Shown piece after piece: positions 51,844 through 63,013 of a stretch of 64,000 nucleotides of DNA. Made by a program: the position numbers and the translations under genes. Position 1 is the first letter of the stretch; each line of letters begins with the position of its first letter. The stretch spans positions 2,232,001 to 2,296,000 of the forward strand of contig NZ_CP017481.1 of assembly GCF_002307355.1 (NCBI RefSeq), in the 5' to 3' direction. Under the pieces are notes generated by a model. That model ran no database searches, was not told the DNA's origin, and saw nothing but the letters and a program-made list of their open reading frames with translations. Source of the DNA: Pectobacterium polaris (lineage in GTDB: Bacteria; Pseudomonadota; Gammaproteobacteria; Enterobacterales; Enterobacteriaceae).

Positions 51844-52632
51844 GTGATTGATCAAACCGCCTTTATTCACCCTAGTTCGATTGTTGAAGACGGTGCCATT
51901 ATTGGTGCTGGCGTTCATATTGGCCCTTTCTGCTATATCGGTTCTCAGGTTGAGATCGGTGCGGGGACGGTGCTGAAATCACATGTCGTCGTCAATGGCG
52001 TCACTAAAATTGGTCGCGACAACGAAATCTATCAGTTCACGTCAATTGGTGAAGTGAATCAGGATCTCAAATATGCTGGGGAACCGACCCGCGTTGAGAT
52101 CGGCGATCGTAACCGCATCCGTGAAAGCGTCACGATTCATCGTGGCACGGCACAGGGCGGCGGGTTGACTAAAGTCGGTAGCGATAACTTGTTGATGATC
52201 AACACGCATATCGCACATGACTGCGTCGTGGGCAGCCGTTGTATTCTGGCGAACAACGCGACGCTGGGCGGCCACGTTTCCGTCGATGATTTTGCGATTA
52301 TCGGTGGGATGACGGCCGTGCACCAGTTCTGCATTATCGGTGCTCACGTCATGGTTGGCGGATGTTCCGGTGTGGCGCAAGACGTGCCGCCGTATGTGAT
52401 CGCGCAGGGTAACCACGCGACGCCGTTTGGCCTGAATATTGAAGGCCTGAAGCGTCGTGGATTCGAGAAAGACACCCTGCACGCGATTCGTAATGCGTAC
52501 AAGCTTCTCTACCGCAGCGGTAGAACGCTGGACGAAGTGAAACCGGAAATTGAAGCGCTGGCGGCTGAACACCCGGCTGTGCAGGCGTTTACCGATTTCT
52601 TTGCCCGTTCTACTCGCGGCATCATTCGTTAA
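51844..52632 (+). CDS. lpxA: UDP-N-acetylglucosamine acyltransferase LpxA
   Basis: 262 residues from GTG 51844 ([16 protein letters not shown]), four bases after the fabZ stop; an upstream in-frame ATG at 51817 lies inside fabZ and would add nine residues absent from the family. Left-handed beta helix, catalytic His in [11 protein letters not shown]. First step of lipid A synthesis. Confidence 0.96.
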   Translation: MIDQTAFIHPSSIVEDGAIIGAGVHIGPFCYIGSQVEIGAGTVLKSHVVVNGVTKIGRDNEIYQFTSIGEVNQDLKYAGEPTRVEIGDRNRIRESVTIHRGTAQGGGLTKVGSDNLLMINTHIAHDCVVGSRCILANNATLGGHVSVDDFAIIGGMTAVHQFCIIGAHVMVGGCSGVAQDVPPYVIAQGNHATPFGLNIEGLKRRGFEKDTLHAIRNAYKLLYRSGRTLDEVKPEIEALAAEHPAVQAFTDFFARSTRGIIR

Positions 52633-52635
52633 TCT

Positions 52636-53787
52636 ATGTCATCACGTCCTTTGACTATTGGGCTGGTCGCCGGAGAAACTTCCGGCGACATCCTTGGCGC
52701 AGGCCTGATCCGTGCGCTAAAAGAAAAGGTGCCTGATGTGCGGTTTGTCGGCGTTGCCGGGCCACGTATGCAGGCCGAAGGCTGTGAAGCCTGGTACGAG
52801 ATGGAAGAACTGGCCGTTATGGGCATTGTTGAAGTGCTTGAGCGGCTTCCTCGACTGCTGAAAATTCGGCGGGATTTAACCCAGCGCTTTAGCGAGCTTC
52901 AGCCCGATGTCTTCGTCGGCATTGATGCACCTGATTTCAATATCACGCTGGAGGGCAACCTCAAAAAGCGCGGTATCAATACTATTCACTACGTCAGCCC
53001 TTCTGTGTGGGCATGGCGTCAAAAACGCGTTTTCAAAATAGGTAAAGCGACCAATCTGGTGCTGGCCTTCTTGCCTTTTGAAAAAGCGTTTTACGATCGT
53101 TTCAATGTCCCTTGTCGCTTTATCGGTCATACGATGGCTGATGCAATGCCGCTGCATCCCGATAAGCTGGCTGCACGTGCGACGTTGGGTATTGCGCCCG
53201 ATGTGCCTTGTCTGGCGCTACTGCCGGGCAGTCGCGGTGCAGAAGTTGAAATGCTTAGCGCAGATTTCCTCAATACAGCTGTGCTACTGCGTCAGCATTT
53301 TCCCGATCTGGAAATCGTGGTTCCGCTGGTCAACAGCAAGCGCCGTGAACAGTTCGAGCGGATAAAAAGTAGCGTGGCGCCCGATCTACGCGTGCATCTG
53401 CTGGATGGGCAAGCGCGAGAAGCCATGATTGCCAGTGATGCGGCGCTATTGGCATCCGGTACGGCAGCACTGGAGTGTATGTTGGCTAAATGCCCGATGG
53501 TTGTGGGTTATCGTATGAAGCCCTTTACCTTCTGGTTAGCACAGCGTCTGGTCAAAACGCCGTGGGTGTCGCTGCCGAATTTGCTGGCTGGGCGCGAGCT
53601 GGTGACGGAATTGCTACAGACCGATTGTACGCCGGATAAGCTGGCCGCCGCGCTGCTGCCGCTGTTTGCCGATAAGGAAAAAATGGCTGAGCTACGCACG
53701 ACGTTTGTGGATTTGCATCAGCAGATCCGCTGCAATGCCGATGAGCAAGCAGCTCAGGCGGTACTGGAATTAGTTAAGCCATGTTAA
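52636..53787 (+). CDS. lpxB: Lipid A disaccharide synthase LpxB
   Basis: 383 residues, GT19 glycosyltransferase. [17 protein letters not shown] at the N-terminus, [10 protein letters not shown], and [14 protein letters not shown]. It joins UDP-diacyl-GlcN and lipid X. It is three bases after lpxA. Confidence 0.97.
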   Translation: MSSRPLTIGLVAGETSGDILGAGLIRALKEKVPDVRFVGVAGPRMQAEGCEAWYEMEELAVMGIVEVLERLPRLLKIRRDLTQRFSELQPDVFVGIDAPDFNITLEGNLKKRGINTIHYVSPSVWAWRQKRVFKIGKATNLVLAFLPFEKAFYDRFNVPCRFIGHTMADAMPLHPDKLAARATLGIAPDVPCLALLPGSRGAEVEMLSADFLNTAVLLRQHFPDLEIVVPLVNSKRREQFERIKSSVAPDLRVHLLDGQAREAMIASDAALLASGTAALECMLAKCPMVVGYRMKPFTFWLAQRLVKTPWVSLPNLLAGRELVTELLQTDCTPDKLAAALLPLFADKEKMAELRTTFVDLHQQIRCNADEQAAQAVLELVKPC

Positions 53788-53794
53788 TAAGACC

Positions 53795-54391
53795 ATGAGT
53801 GAAATATTTATCTATCCGCAGGCGACCTGCATCGCTGGCGTTGATGAAGTGGGCCGTGGCCCTCTGGTTGGTGCGGTCGTGACGGCTGCGGTGATTCTTG
53901 ACCCGACTAGGCCAATTGTCGGGCTGGCGGATTCCAAAAAGCTGAGTGAAAAACGTCGACTGTCGCTCTATGATGAAATCAAAGAGAAGGCATTGGCGTG
54001 GAGCCTTGGCCGTGCGGAACCGGAAGAGATTGACCAACTGAATATCCTGCATGCTACCATGCTGGCAATGCAGCGTGCGGTTGCCGGGTTGGCTGTCGTG
54101 CCTGATTTTGTTCTCATTGACGGCAACCGTTGCCCGGCCTTGCCGATGTCCGCTCAGGCGGTCGTTAAAGGGGATAGCCGCGTGGCAGAAATCAGCGCGG
54201 CCTCGATTATGGCGAAGGTGACTCGCGATCGTGAGATGGTCGAGTTAGATCAACGCTTCCCCGCTTACGGTTTTGCCCAACACAAAGGCTATCCAACGGC
54301 TTTTCATCTGGAGAAACTGGCCGCACTGGGTGCCACTGAGTTTCACCGTCGGAGCTTCGCGCCAGTCAAACGTGTACTAGGGTTGGCTTAA
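53795..54391 (+). CDS. rnhB: Ribonuclease HII
   Basis: 198 residues, the standard length. Metal-site Asp and Glu in [12 protein letters not shown], Asp in VLIDGNRC, and [13 protein letters not shown]. It cleaves RNA in RNA-DNA hybrids and initiates removal of misincorporated ribonucleotides. Confidence 0.97.
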   Translation: MSEIFIYPQATCIAGVDEVGRGPLVGAVVTAAVILDPTRPIVGLADSKKLSEKRRLSLYDEIKEKALAWSLGRAEPEEIDQLNILHATMLAMQRAVAGLAVVPDFVLIDGNRCPALPMSAQAVVKGDSRVAEISAASIMAKVTRDREMVELDQRFPAYGFAQHKGYPTAFHLEKLAALGATEFHRRSFAPVKRVLGLA

Positions 54392-54494
54392 AACATAGGC
54401 TGGCGTAAAACATCATCATTCACTCTCGGTATGGCGTGGGCACGTAAGTGTGCCGTTGCCATGCTGACTAATCGATAAATTCTGGGATCTGGAG

Positions 54495-57400
54495 ATGGCC
54501 GAACCACGTTTTGTTCACCTGCGTGTTCACAGTGACTATTCCATGATCGATGGGCTAGCCAAAGTCGGTCCGCTGGTAAAAAAAGCGGCAGCACTCGGCA
54601 TGCCAGCGCTGGCGATTACTGATTTTACCAACCTGTGTGGGCTGGTTAAATTTTATGGCGGCGCGCATGGTGCGGGAATCAAGCCCATTATCGGCGCAGA
54701 TTTCTGTGTCGAAAGCGACGAATTGGGTGATGAGCTCGCGCATCTTACCGTCCTAGCCATGAATAATGCTGGCTACCAGAATCTGACGCTGCTGATTTCA
54801 CACGCTTATCAACGAGGTTATGGCGCTGCTGGGCCGACGATTGACCGAGATTGGCTTATTGAGCATCAGGAAGGGCTGATTTTACTGTCTGGCGGCCGCC
54901 GAGGTGATGTTGGCCGATTTTTGCTGCGCGGTAACCAAACGCAAGCTGAACAGTGTCTGGCCTTCTATCAGGAACACTTCCCCCAGCGTTACTATCTGGA
55001 ACTGATCCGCACGTCCCGCCCCGATGAAGAAAGCTATTTGCATGCCGCCGTTGAATTGGCGACGAAGCACGGTGTGCCCGTGGTGGCGACCAATGAAGTG
55101 TGTTTTATCAGCACCGATGATTTTGACGCTCACGAAATTCGCGTGGCTATTCACGATGGCTACACGCTTGATGACCCCAAACGCCCACGTCATTACAGCC
55201 CTCAACAGTACATGCGTACCGAAGAGGAAATGTGCGAGCTGTTTGCGGATATCCCCGAAGCGCTGGCGAACAGCGTTGAAATTGCCAAGCGTTGTAACGT
55301 AACGATTCGTCTGGGTGAGTATTTCCTGCCGCAGTTCCCGACGGGCGACATGAGTACGGAAGATTTTCTGGTTCAGTGCTCGAAAAAGGGGCTGGAGGAG
55401 CGTCTCGAATTCCTGTTCCCCGATCCGGAAGTGCGCGCTGAACGTCGCCCTGAATATGATGAGCGTCTGGATATTGAGCTGGGCGTTATCAACCAGATGG
55501 GGTTCCCCGGCTACTTCCTGATCGTAATGGAATTTATTCAGTGGTCGAAGGATAACGATGTGCCTGTTGGACCGGGGCGTGGTTCCGGTGCGGGTTCGTT
55601 AGTGGCCTACGCGCTGAAAATCACCGATCTGGATCCGCTGGAATTCGACCTGCTGTTCGAACGTTTCCTCAACCCTGAACGCGTTTCCATGCCAGACTTT
55701 GACGTCGATTTCTGTATGGAAAAACGCGACAAGGTCATCGATCACGTCGCGGAAATGTACGGACGTGATGCGGTATCGCAGATTATCACCTTCGGTACGA
55801 TGGCGGCGAAAGCAGTTATTCGTGACGTCGGGCGCGTGCTTGGACACCCTTATGGGTTTGTCGATCGTATTTCAAAGCTGGTGCCGCCCGATCCGGGCAT
55901 GACGCTGGAAAAAGCGTTTGCTGCTGAACCACAGTTGCCGGAAATTTATGAAGCCGATGAGGAAGTTAAAGCCCTCATCGATATGGCGCGCAAGCTCGAA
56001 GGGGTAACGCGTAACGCCGGTAAACATGCCGGTGGGGTGGTGATATCTCCCACCAAGATTACCGATTTTGCGCCGCTGTATTGTGATTCGGAAGGGAACC
56101 ATCCGGTTACCCAGTTTGATAAGAACGACGTGGAATATGCCGGGCTGGTGAAGTTCGACTTCCTTGGCCTGCGTACGTTGACCATTATCGACTGGGCGCT
56201 GGGGATGATTAACGCCCGTCGCGCGAAGCAAGGACAGGAGCCGATTGATATTGCGGCGATCCCGCTCGACGATAAGAAAAGCTTCGATATGCTGCAACGC
56301 TCGGAAACCACGGCGGTATTCCAGCTTGAATCGCGCGGCATGAAAGACCTGATCAAGCGACTGAAACCCGACAGCTTTGAGGATATGATCGCGCTGGTGG
56401 CGCTGTTCCGCCCTGGCCCGCTGCAATCCGGCATGGTGGATAACTTCATCGACCGTAAGCATGGTCGTGAAGCGATCTCGTATCCTGATATCGAATGGCA
56501 GCACGAGTCGCTTAAGCCCGTGCTGGAGCCGACCTACGGCATTATCCTGTATCAGGAACAGGTCATGCAGATTGCGCAGGTTCTGGCGGGCTATACGCTG
56601 GGCGGTGCGGACATGCTGCGTCGTGCGATGGGGAAAAAGAACCCGGTCGAGATGGCGAAGCAGCGTGGTGGCTTCGAAGATGGTGCCAAATCTCGTGGCG
56701 TGAACGGTGAACTGGCGATTAAGATTTTCGACCTGGTGGAAAAATTCGCCGGTTATGGCTTTAATAAATCTCACTCCGCAGCTTATGCGTTGGTGTCTTA
56801 CCAAACGCTGTGGTTGAAAGCGCACTATCCAGCAGAATTCATGGCGGCGGTGATGACGGCCGATATGGACAACACGGATAAAGTGGTCGGTCTGGTTGAT
56901 GAATGCTGGCGGATGGGGTTAAAAATCCTGCCTCCGGACATCAACAGCGGGCTGTATCACTTCCACGTTAACGACGATGGCGAGATTGTTTACGGCATCG
57001 GTGCGATTAAAGGCGTAGGTGAAGGGCCGATTGAGGCGATTATCGAAGCGCGTAATCAGGGCGGCTATTTTAGAGAGCTGTTTGATCTCTGCGCGCGTAC
57101 CGACATTAAAAAGCTGAACCGCCGCGTGCTGGAAAAGCTGATTATGTCTGGGGCATTTGACCGTCTGGGGCCGCATCGCGCCGCGCTGATGAATTCATTG
57201 CCTGATGCGCTGAAGGCTGCCGATCAGCATGCGAAAGCGGAAGCCATCGGTCAGGTGGATATGTTCGGCGTGCTGGCCGATGCGCCTGAACAGGTTGAGC
57301 AATCCTACAGTACGGTGCCGCCGTGGCCGGAGCAGGTGGTGCTGGATGGTGAACGTGAGACGCTGGGGCTGTACCTGACTGGCCACCCGATCACGCAATA

Positions 57401-57977
57401 TATTAAGGAAATTGAACGCTATGCCGGTGGCGTGCGTTTGAAAGATATGCACCCGACGGATCGGGGTAAAATGACCACTGCCGTTGGGCTGGTGTTGGCG
57501 GCTCGCGTCATGATCACCAAGCGGGGTAACCGTATTGGTGTCTGTACATTGGACGATCGTTCCGGTCGCCTTGAGATAATGCTGTTTACCGATGCATTGG
57601 AAAAATATCAGCATTTACTTGAGAAAGACCGTATCCTTATCGCCAGTGGACAGGTCAGCTTTGATGACTTCAGCGGCGGGCTTAAAATGACCGTCCGAGA
57701 GTTAATGGATATCAGTGAAGCGCGGGAAAAATACGCGCGCGGGCTTGCTATCTCGCTGACTGACAGGCAAATTGATGACCAGCTATTAAACCGTCTCCGC
57801 CAATCGTTGGAACCCCATCGATCGGGGACGATCCCAGTGCATCTCTATTACCAGCGTGAAGATGCGCGCGCCCGGTTACGTTTCGGCGCAGCATGGCGTG
57901 TAACGCCTGCCGATGCGCTACTGAACGAGCTGCGCGGATTAGTGGGTAATGAGCAGGTGGAACTGGAATTTGACTAA
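54495..57977 (+). CDS. dnaE: DNA polymerase III alpha subunit
   Basis: 1160 residues, as in E. coli. N-terminal PHP domain ([18 protein letters not shown]), polymerase catalytic aspartates in [13 protein letters not shown] (about residue 403), a helix-hairpin-helix region, the internal beta-clamp motif QVDMFG at 920-925, and a C-terminal OB fold. It is the replicative polymerase. accA follows by 12 bp. Confidence 0.98.
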   Translation: MAEPRFVHLRVHSDYSMIDGLAKVGPLVKKAAALGMPALAITDFTNLCGLVKFYGGAHGAGIKPIIGADFCVESDELGDELAHLTVLAMNNAGYQNLTLLISHAYQRGYGAAGPTIDRDWLIEHQEGLILLSGGRRGDVGRFLLRGNQTQAEQCLAFYQEHFPQRYYLELIRTSRPDEESYLHAAVELATKHGVPVVATNEVCFISTDDFDAHEIRVAIHDGYTLDDPKRPRHYSPQQYMRTEEEMCELFADIPEALANSVEIAKRCNVTIRLGEYFLPQFPTGDMSTEDFLVQCSKKGLEERLEFLFPDPEVRAERRPEYDERLDIELGVINQMGFPGYFLIVMEFIQWSKDNDVPVGPGRGSGAGSLVAYALKITDLDPLEFDLLFERFLNPERVSMPDFDVDFCMEKRDKVIDHVAEMYGRDAVSQIITFGTMAAKAVIRDVGRVLGHPYGFVDRISKLVPPDPGMTLEKAFAAEPQLPEIYEADEEVKALIDMARKLEGVTRNAGKHAGGVVISPTKITDFAPLYCDSEGNHPVTQFDKNDVEYAGLVKFDFLGLRTLTIIDWALGMINARRAKQGQEPIDIAAIPLDDKKSFDMLQRSETTAVFQLESRGMKDLIKRLKPDSFEDMIALVALFRPGPLQSGMVDNFIDRKHGREAISYPDIEWQHESLKPVLEPTYGIILYQEQVMQIAQVLAGYTLGGADMLRRAMGKKNPVEMAKQRGGFEDGAKSRGVNGELAIKIFDLVEKFAGYGFNKSHSAAYALVSYQTLWLKAHYPAEFMAAVMTADMDNTDKVVGLVDECWRMGLKILPPDINSGLYHFHVNDDGEIVYGIGAIKGVGEGPIEAIIEARNQGGYFRELFDLCARTDIKKLNRRVLEKLIMSGAFDRLGPHRAALMNSLPDALKAADQHAKAEAIGQVDMFGVLADAPEQVEQSYSTVPPWPEQVVLDGERETLGLYLTGHPITQYIKEIERYAGGVRLKDMHPTDRGKMTTAVGLVLAARVMITKRGNRIGVCTLDDRSGRLEIMLFTDALEKYQHLLEKDRILIASGQVSFDDFSGGLKMTVRELMDISEAREKYARGLAISLTDRQIDDQLLNRLRQSLEPHRSGTIPVHLYYQREDARARLRFGAAWRVTPADALLNELRGLVGNEQVELEFD

Positions 57978-57989
57978 TATAGGAATACT

Positions 57990-58949
57990 ATGAGTCTGAA
58001 TTTTCTTGATTTTGAGCAGCCGATTGCAGAGTTGGAAGCGAAAATTGACTCGCTGACCGCAGTCAGCCGTCAAGACGAAAAATTGGATATTAATCTGGAC
58101 GAAGAAGTCCAGCGCCTGCGTGAGAAGAGCGTTGAACTGACGCGCAAAATCTTTGCCGATTTGGGTGCCTGGCAGGTTGCGCAATTAGCGCGCCATCCGC
58201 AACGTCCTTATACGCTTGATTATATTAAGCATATCTTTACCGACTTTGATGAATTGGCTGGCGATCGTGCCTATGCCGACGATAAAGCCATTGTCGGCGG
58301 GATTGCCCGTTTGGAGGGGCGTCCGGTGATGATCATTGGTCATCAGAAAGGACGTGAAACCAAAGAAAAGATTCGCCGTAATTTTGGCATGCCGGCACCG
58401 GAAGGCTATCGCAAAGCGCTGCGCCTGATGGAAATGGCCGATCGCTTCAGAATGCCGATCATCACCTTCATCGACACGCCGGGCGCTTATCCGGGCGTTG
58501 GTGCAGAAGAACGTGGTCAGTCTGAGGCTATCGCGCGTAACCTGCGTGAAATGTCGACGCTGCGTGTGCCAATCATCTGTACCGTTATCGGTGAGGGTGG
58601 TTCCGGTGGTGCACTGGCTATCGGCGTGGGTGACAAGGTCAACATGCTGCAATACAGCACCTACTCGGTTATTTCACCGGAAGGCTGTGCGTCTATCCTG
58701 TGGAAAAGTGCAGATAAAGCGCCGCTGGCGGCGGAAGCCATGGGCATCATTGCGCCACGTCTGAAAGAGCTGAAACTGATCGATACCGTGATCCCTGAAC
58801 CGCTGGGTTCCGCGCACCGTAACGTCCCGGTGATGGCAGAGTCTCTGAAAGCACAGCTGCTGGCCGACCTGCTCGACCTCGACGGCCTGACGGAAGAAGA
58901 GCTGTTGAACCGCCGTTATCAGCGTTTGATGAACTATGGTTACTGTTAA
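57990..58949 (+). CDS. accA: Acetyl-CoA carboxylase carboxyltransferase subunit alpha
   Basis: 319 residues, full length. [18 protein letters not shown] and the oxyanion region [15 protein letters not shown]. With AccD it transfers carboxyl from carboxybiotin to acetyl-CoA, the first step of fatty-acid synthesis. Confidence 0.98.
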   Translation: MSLNFLDFEQPIAELEAKIDSLTAVSRQDEKLDINLDEEVQRLREKSVELTRKIFADLGAWQVAQLARHPQRPYTLDYIKHIFTDFDELAGDRAYADDKAIVGGIARLEGRPVMIIGHQKGRETKEKIRRNFGMPAPEGYRKALRLMEMADRFRMPIITFIDTPGAYPGVGAEERGQSEAIARNLREMSTLRVPIICTVIGEGGSGGALAIGVGDKVNMLQYSTYSVISPEGCASILWKSADKAPLAAEAMGIIAPRLKELKLIDTVIPEPLGSAHRNVPVMAESLKAQLLADLLDLDGLTEEELLNRRYQRLMNYGYC

Positions 58950-59023
58950 GTACAGTGGTTACTGCTGATAAGGTGATTGTCTGATTGATGTGTTATCAAT
59001 CAGGCGATTCTGGCGTTACTTTG

Positions 59024-59057
59024 AAAATCCGTTGTCAGAAATGACAGCGGATTTTTT
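59024..59057 (+). terminator. Intrinsic terminator of accA
   Basis: AAAATCCG-TGTCA pairs with TGACA-CGGATTTT around GAAA (with small internal mismatches), followed by TT. A weaker 9-bp hairpin precedes it at 58981-59003. Confidence 0.75.
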
Positions 59058-59075
59058 GCTATGAGGGTTTGAAGC

Positions 59076-59486
59076 ATGCTGAAGCTGCTCGATGTCCATC
59101 ACATTGCGGTTATTGCCTCTGACTACGAACGCAGCAAGGCATTTTATTGTGATGTGCTGGGGTTTACGTTGAACAACGAGGTCTACCGTGAAGCGCGGCA
59201 GTCGTGGAAAGGCGATCTCTCGCTGAATGGGCGCTATACCATTGAGCTATTTTCTTTCCCCCATCCACCTGCGCGCGTGAGTCGCCCTGAAGCCTGTGGC
59301 CTGCGCCATCTGGCCTTTGCCGTAGCTAACGTAGAACAAGCTGTCGCCTCGCTGGAACAAGCTGTCGCCTCGCTGGAACAGGCTGGCGTTATCTGTGAAC
59401 CTGTCCGGATCGATCCTGACACGCAGCAGCGCTTCACCTTTTTCTCCGATCCTGACGGCTTGCCTTTAGAACTGTATGAGATCTGA
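59076..59486 (+). CDS. yaeR: VOC-family (glyoxalase I-like) protein YaeR with a 7-residue internal duplication
   Basis: 136 residues; homologues are about 129. Single vicinal-oxygen-chelate domain with metal-site candidates H9 (DVHHIAVIA), GRYTIELF, LRHLAFAV and PLELYEI. The substrate is unknown. A 21-bp unit (59334-59354) is repeated exactly at 59355-59375, adding EQAVASL once more to a surface helix and explaining the extra length. It overlaps tilS by 11 bp. Confidence 0.92.
   Translation: MLKLLDVHHIAVIASDYERSKAFYCDVLGFTLNNEVYREARQSWKGDLSLNGRYTIELFSFPHPPARVSRPEACGLRHLAFAVANVEQAVASLEQAVASLEQAGVICEPVRIDPDTQQRFTFFSDPDGLPLELYEI
59334..59375 (+). repeat. Exact 21-bp tandem duplication inside yaeR
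   Basis: Two identical 21-bp copies in phase with the reading frame (gaacaagctg-tcgcctcgctg), followed by a partial third copy that diverges after six bases (gaacag). Confidence 0.95.
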
Positions 59487-60810
59487 TACCGTGGACCACA
59501 CCGAACCTGATGATGGACTGCTCCAGACGATCGCGACGCAAACAGCCGGATGCGGGTCGATCCTGCTGGCCTACAGCGGTGGTCTGGATTCTAGCGTGCT
59601 ATTGCATCTGCTGGTGGCTCTGCGTCAGCGCTCTGGGCTGTCCATTCGTGCAGCTTATATCCATCATGGTTTAAATCCGCTGGCCGATAGCTGGGCTGAA
59701 CATTGTCGTCAGCAGTGTGAACGCAGGCAGGTGCCGTTTGCCTCGCTGTCTGTGACGGTTGAGGCGCAGAACGGCGGTATCGAAGCCGCGGCCAGAACGG
59801 CACGTTATCAGGCTTTGCAAGCGCATCTGCAAGAGGGCGAAGCCTTGCTGACGGCGCAACATCTGGATGACCAGAGCGAAACTTTTTTACTGGCGCTTAA
59901 ACGCGGCAGTGGGCCTGCCGGATTATCTGCGATGGCGGCTCAAAGTACGCTCGGTCATCATCGTCTTGTGCGTCCGCTGTTAGGCGTTTCTCGCTTGCAG
60001 TTGGAAGCGTATGCGCAGCGGCATCAGCTTGACTGGATTGAAGACGACAGCAATCAGGACGAACGTTTTGACCGCAATTTTCTACGTCATCAGATCTTAC
60101 CGCGATTGACGCAGCGCTGGCCGCATTTCTCCTCCGCCGTGGCGCGTAGTGCCGAGCTTTGTGCTGAACAGGAACAACTGCTAGATGAGCTGCTGGAGGA
60201 GTCATTGCAGGCGCTATGCCAGCCGGATGGCGCGCTGAGCATTGACGGCCTGCTGCCACTAAGTCCGGTGCGTCGTTTTGCACTCCTGCGTCGCTGGCTG
60301 GCACAGCAAGGGGCGACGATGCCCGCACGTGAACAGTTACAGCGACTCTGGGATGAAATCGCGACGAGCCGTCAGGATGCGGAGCCGGTATTGCAACTGA
60401 ATCAGATGCAGGTTCGTCGTTTTCGTCAGCATCTCTATCTGCTACCGCTGATGTCGTCGCTAAAAGACCATATTATCCCGTGGCAGTCGCCGTCATGTCC
60501 GTTATCGCTACCCGACAATCTAGGCACGCTGTCGTTGGCCGATAGCGGTGTGGCGATTCGCGCGCCGGAAAACGGTGAGTCGGTGAGTATCCGTTTTTCG
60601 ACCAGCGGAACCGTGCATATTGTCGGTAGAGCCCACGGGCGACAAATCAAGAAGCTCTGGCAGGAGTTGGGTGTTCCGCCCTGGTGGCGCGACCGTACGC
60701 CGCTGGTGTTCTACAACGAGCAGCTGATTGCGGCAGTGGGACGATTCGTCACGCGAGAAGGGCAGGTGAGAGAAAACCAGCCTGTATGGCACATAGTTTG
60801 GGAAAGATAA
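59476..60810 (+). CDS. tilS: tRNA(Ile)-lysidine synthase TilS
   Basis: 444 residues. PP-loop SGGLDSS (about residues 35-41), AQHLDDQSETFLL, DDSNQDERFDRN, then the central and C-terminal tRNA-binding domains (GRQIKKLWQELGVPPWWR). It converts C34 of tRNA(Ile)(CAU) to lysidine so that it reads AUA. Confidence 0.96.
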   Translation: MRSDTVDHTEPDDGLLQTIATQTAGCGSILLAYSGGLDSSVLLHLLVALRQRSGLSIRAAYIHHGLNPLADSWAEHCRQQCERRQVPFASLSVTVEAQNGGIEAAARTARYQALQAHLQEGEALLTAQHLDDQSETFLLALKRGSGPAGLSAMAAQSTLGHHRLVRPLLGVSRLQLEAYAQRHQLDWIEDDSNQDERFDRNFLRHQILPRLTQRWPHFSSAVARSAELCAEQEQLLDELLEESLQALCQPDGALSIDGLLPLSPVRRFALLRRWLAQQGATMPAREQLQRLWDEIATSRQDAEPVLQLNQMQVRRFRQHLYLLPLMSSLKDHIIPWQSPSCPLSLPDNLGTLSLADSGVAIRAPENGESVSIRFSTSGTVHIVGRAHGRQIKKLWQELGVPPWWRDRTPLVFYNEQLIAAVGRFVTREGQVRENQPVWHIVWER

Positions 60811-60856
60811 GTTTGGGAAAAATAAGCCTGAAGCTTGAAGCAAAAGCGCTGAAATA

Positions 60857-60884
60857 AAAACGGACAACCTGCGTTGTCCGTTTT
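60857..60884. terminator. Bidirectional terminator between tilS and rof
   Basis: AAAACGGACAAC and GTTGTCCGTTTT form a perfect 12-bp stem around CTGC with A/T flanks, between convergent genes. Confidence 0.85.
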
Positions 60885-60930
60885 GGAAGCATTTGTTCAG
60901 CGTTTGCCGCTGAATGAAAGGAAAAGTCTG

Positions 60931-61191
60931 TCAGGATTCGCTGACGACGACCTTCCCGATTTCAGGATGACTGAAACTGACGATGTGGTCGAGACGCAGC
61001 TCGCGCGTTGTGCCTGAGGCTTCAATCACCAGATATTCGACCTGCTTACGTGAGATCATATCACTGGCTTTACCGGTCACAACTTCACCATTGCGTAGTT
61101 CCAGCGTCAGCGTCAAATTCTGCTGACAAGTGGCTTCCAGGCTGTCGTAATCATCACAGTTGATGGGTTGATATTCATTACTCATTGACAT
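60931..61191 (-). CDS. rof: Rof (YaeO), Rho inhibitor
   Basis: 86 residues from ATG 61191, which has GGTGAG five bases upstream; ATG 61185 (84 residues) is the alternative. Sm-like fold that binds the Rho primary RNA site and inhibits termination. It keeps [32 protein letters not shown]. It overlaps the end of yaeP, so it is translationally coupled. Confidence 0.94.
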   Translation of the reverse strand: MSMSNEYQPINCDDYDSLEATCQQNLTLTLELRNGEVVTGKASDMISRKQVEYLVIEASGTTRELRLDHIVSFSHPEIGKVVVSES

Positions 61192-61378
61192 AATCACTCA
61201 CCAATAAGTTAGCGGCGGCAAAAGCGGCCTGTTCCCTGACGGAGGATGGCAACGCATCATTCGCGGCGATGCCATCCAGGGTTTTCAAAACACAACCCAG
61301 CGAATCGGGTATATAGCCCAGATCGCCACTGGCGATCTCTGCGTATAAGCGACGTACTAATTCACAGTATTCTTGCAC
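61178..61378 (-). CDS. yaeP: YaeP family protein
   Basis: 66 residues from GTG 61378, which has GGGAGG upstream and matches the E. coli start; an ATG 13 codons further upstream adds a non-conserved N-terminus. Conserved [16 protein letters not shown] and [16 protein letters not shown]. Function unknown. Upstream of rof in one transcript. Confidence 0.9.
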   Translation of the reverse strand: MQEYCELVRRLYAEIASGDLGYIPDSLGCVLKTLDGIAANDALPSSVREQAAFAAANLLVSDYVNE

Positions 61379-61618
61379 TATATCCTCCCTTAAAAGCTTA
61401 GCTCGGTAGATATTCATGCATCATCACTTGCTGTGGTGCGCGATGTTGTAAGCCTACGAAGATAAACTCTATTTATCAAACCGACTATAGCATAGGCACT
61501 AACAGGATATCAGTAGTCCTTAGAGGCCTAATCTATCGGTTACGTGGCAGATATCACCTTTACTGTGAGGATGGCGCTAACTCAAGTAAACTAGGAGGGA
61601 ATAAAGACGAGGTCACTG

Positions 61619-62173
61619 ATGGCATTAAAAGCAACGGTTTACAAAGCAGCAATCAATATTGCCGATATGGATCGGAATTTTTTTCACGACGCGAGCCTGA
61701 CGATAGCGCAGCATCCGTCTGAAACTGAGCAGCGCATGATGCTGCGGCTTTTAGCGTGGATTTGCCATGCTGATGAAAATCTGCGCTTTACCAAAGGGCT
61801 CAGCGCAGATGACGAGCCGGAAATCTGGCGACGTAACGATACGATGGAACTGGAACTGTGGATTGAGCTAGGCCTGCCGGATGAAAAACGGCTCAAAAAA
61901 GCCTGTAATCAGTCCCGCTCCGTGGTGTTGTACGCCTACAGCGAGCGTGCGGCACAGGTTTGGTGGAGTGCAATATCGGGCAAGGTCTCCGGGTACAAGA
62001 ACCTGGCTATCCGCTTTTTGGATGATAATCAACTGGCTCAGCTTGCCGGACTGGTTCAACGCACTATGTCATTGCAGGCAACGATACAGGAAGGCACGAT
62101 CTGGTTATCTGACGATAAGAATAGTCTGGAAATAGCATTTTCTGAGTGGAAAATCCCTCAGACTCAGGGATGA
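61619..62173 (+). CDS. yaeQ: YaeQ family protein
   Basis: 184 residues, PD-(D/E)XK-like YaeQ fold. [65 protein letters not shown]. Function not established. It is divergent from yaeP/rof across about 240 bp. In E. coli yaeQ is followed by arfB; here the next gene is nlpE. Confidence 0.94.
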   Translation: MALKATVYKAAINIADMDRNFFHDASLTIAQHPSETEQRMMLRLLAWICHADENLRFTKGLSADDEPEIWRRNDTMELELWIELGLPDEKRLKKACNQSRSVVLYAYSERAAQVWWSAISGKVSGYKNLAIRFLDDNQLAQLAGLVQRTMSLQATIQEGTIWLSDDKNSLEIAFSEWKIPQTQG

Positions 62174-62243
62174 TAACAGATTGGATATATTCCAGATCGT
62201 TGAGTCAAAACGATAAAAACAGGGCAGAGACGGCAGGAAAATA

Positions 62244-62942
62244 ATGATGAAAAAACTGGCTATCGGTGTGCTGTTGATTGCAGGGATTTCTGGGTTGATC
62301 GGGTGTCATACCCGCTCGCAAGTTCAGGAAGAACCCCTTAAACCAATGGCGCAAAGTTATCGTGGCGTTTTACCCTGTGCGGACTGCGGAGGGATTGATA
62401 CGTCACTGTTTTTGGAAAAAGACGGGACTTTTGTTCTGCGCGAACAGTATCAAACGACACGAGAGGGCAACAACACGTTTGCTTCCTATGGGCAATGGCG
62501 GCGCACTGCCGACAAGCTGGTGCTGACGGATAGCGCGGGCGAAAAACGTTACTTCCGCCCAGTTAATAACACTCTTGAAATGCTGGATCAGGAAGGTCTG
62601 CCCATCAATTCTTCTCTTCCTCGCCAACTGACGGCAACCGAGCAGGCATTGCCGGATACGCCGATGTCGATGAAGGGGATGTACCGCTATCTAGCGGATG
62701 CTGCAACGTTCTCTGACTGTGCAACCGGAAAAACGTTTGTGGTGGCGAGTAATGCCGTGCTGGAAAGGTTGTACCTTCGTACGACGGCGTCGGCAGGTGA
62801 ACCGGTGCTGGTTTCCTTCACCGCGCATTTTGCCGTTATTCCATCAATGGAAGAAGGGCAGATGGTGAAAGCGGTGGTCCCTAACAGCAGCGATAACGCA
62901 CGCATGAACGCGCGGGCAAACTGCGATACACAGATAGACTAA
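62244..62942 (+). CDS. nlpE: Envelope stress lipoprotein NlpE (CutF)
   Basis: 232 residues with a lipoprotein signal ending LIGC (about Cys21). The mature N-terminal domain has the CxxC pair (LPCADCGGID). The C-terminal OB-like domain has another Cys pair region (FSDCATGKTF and ARANCDTQ). It is an outer-membrane lipoprotein that activates the Cpx response on surface contact or lipoprotein defects. Confidence 0.95.
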   Translation: MMKKLAIGVLLIAGISGLIGCHTRSQVQEEPLKPMAQSYRGVLPCADCGGIDTSLFLEKDGTFVLREQYQTTREGNNTFASYGQWRRTADKLVLTDSAGEKRYFRPVNNTLEMLDQEGLPINSSLPRQLTATEQALPDTPMSMKGMYRYLADAATFSDCATGKTFVVASNAVLERLYLRTTASAGEPVLVSFTAHFAVIPSMEEGQMVKAVVPNSSDNARMNARANCDTQID

Positions 62943-62957
62943 CGCAGCATTAAAAAG

Positions 62958-62985
62958 AAAAGGCACTGATTCCAGTGCCTTTTTT
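62958..62985. terminator. Bidirectional terminator between nlpE and mutS
   Basis: AAAAGGCACTG and CAGTGCCTTTT form an 11-bp stem around ATTC, followed by further T. Confidence 0.88.
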
Positions 62986-63013
62986 GTATCGATTTGCCTC
63001 GCTCTAACTCGTG

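Noticed and set aside
55872..56825. Long minus-strand frame inside dnaE
   Set aside because: Antisense shadow of conserved dnaE sequence; composition rich in Arg, His and Gln with no domain.
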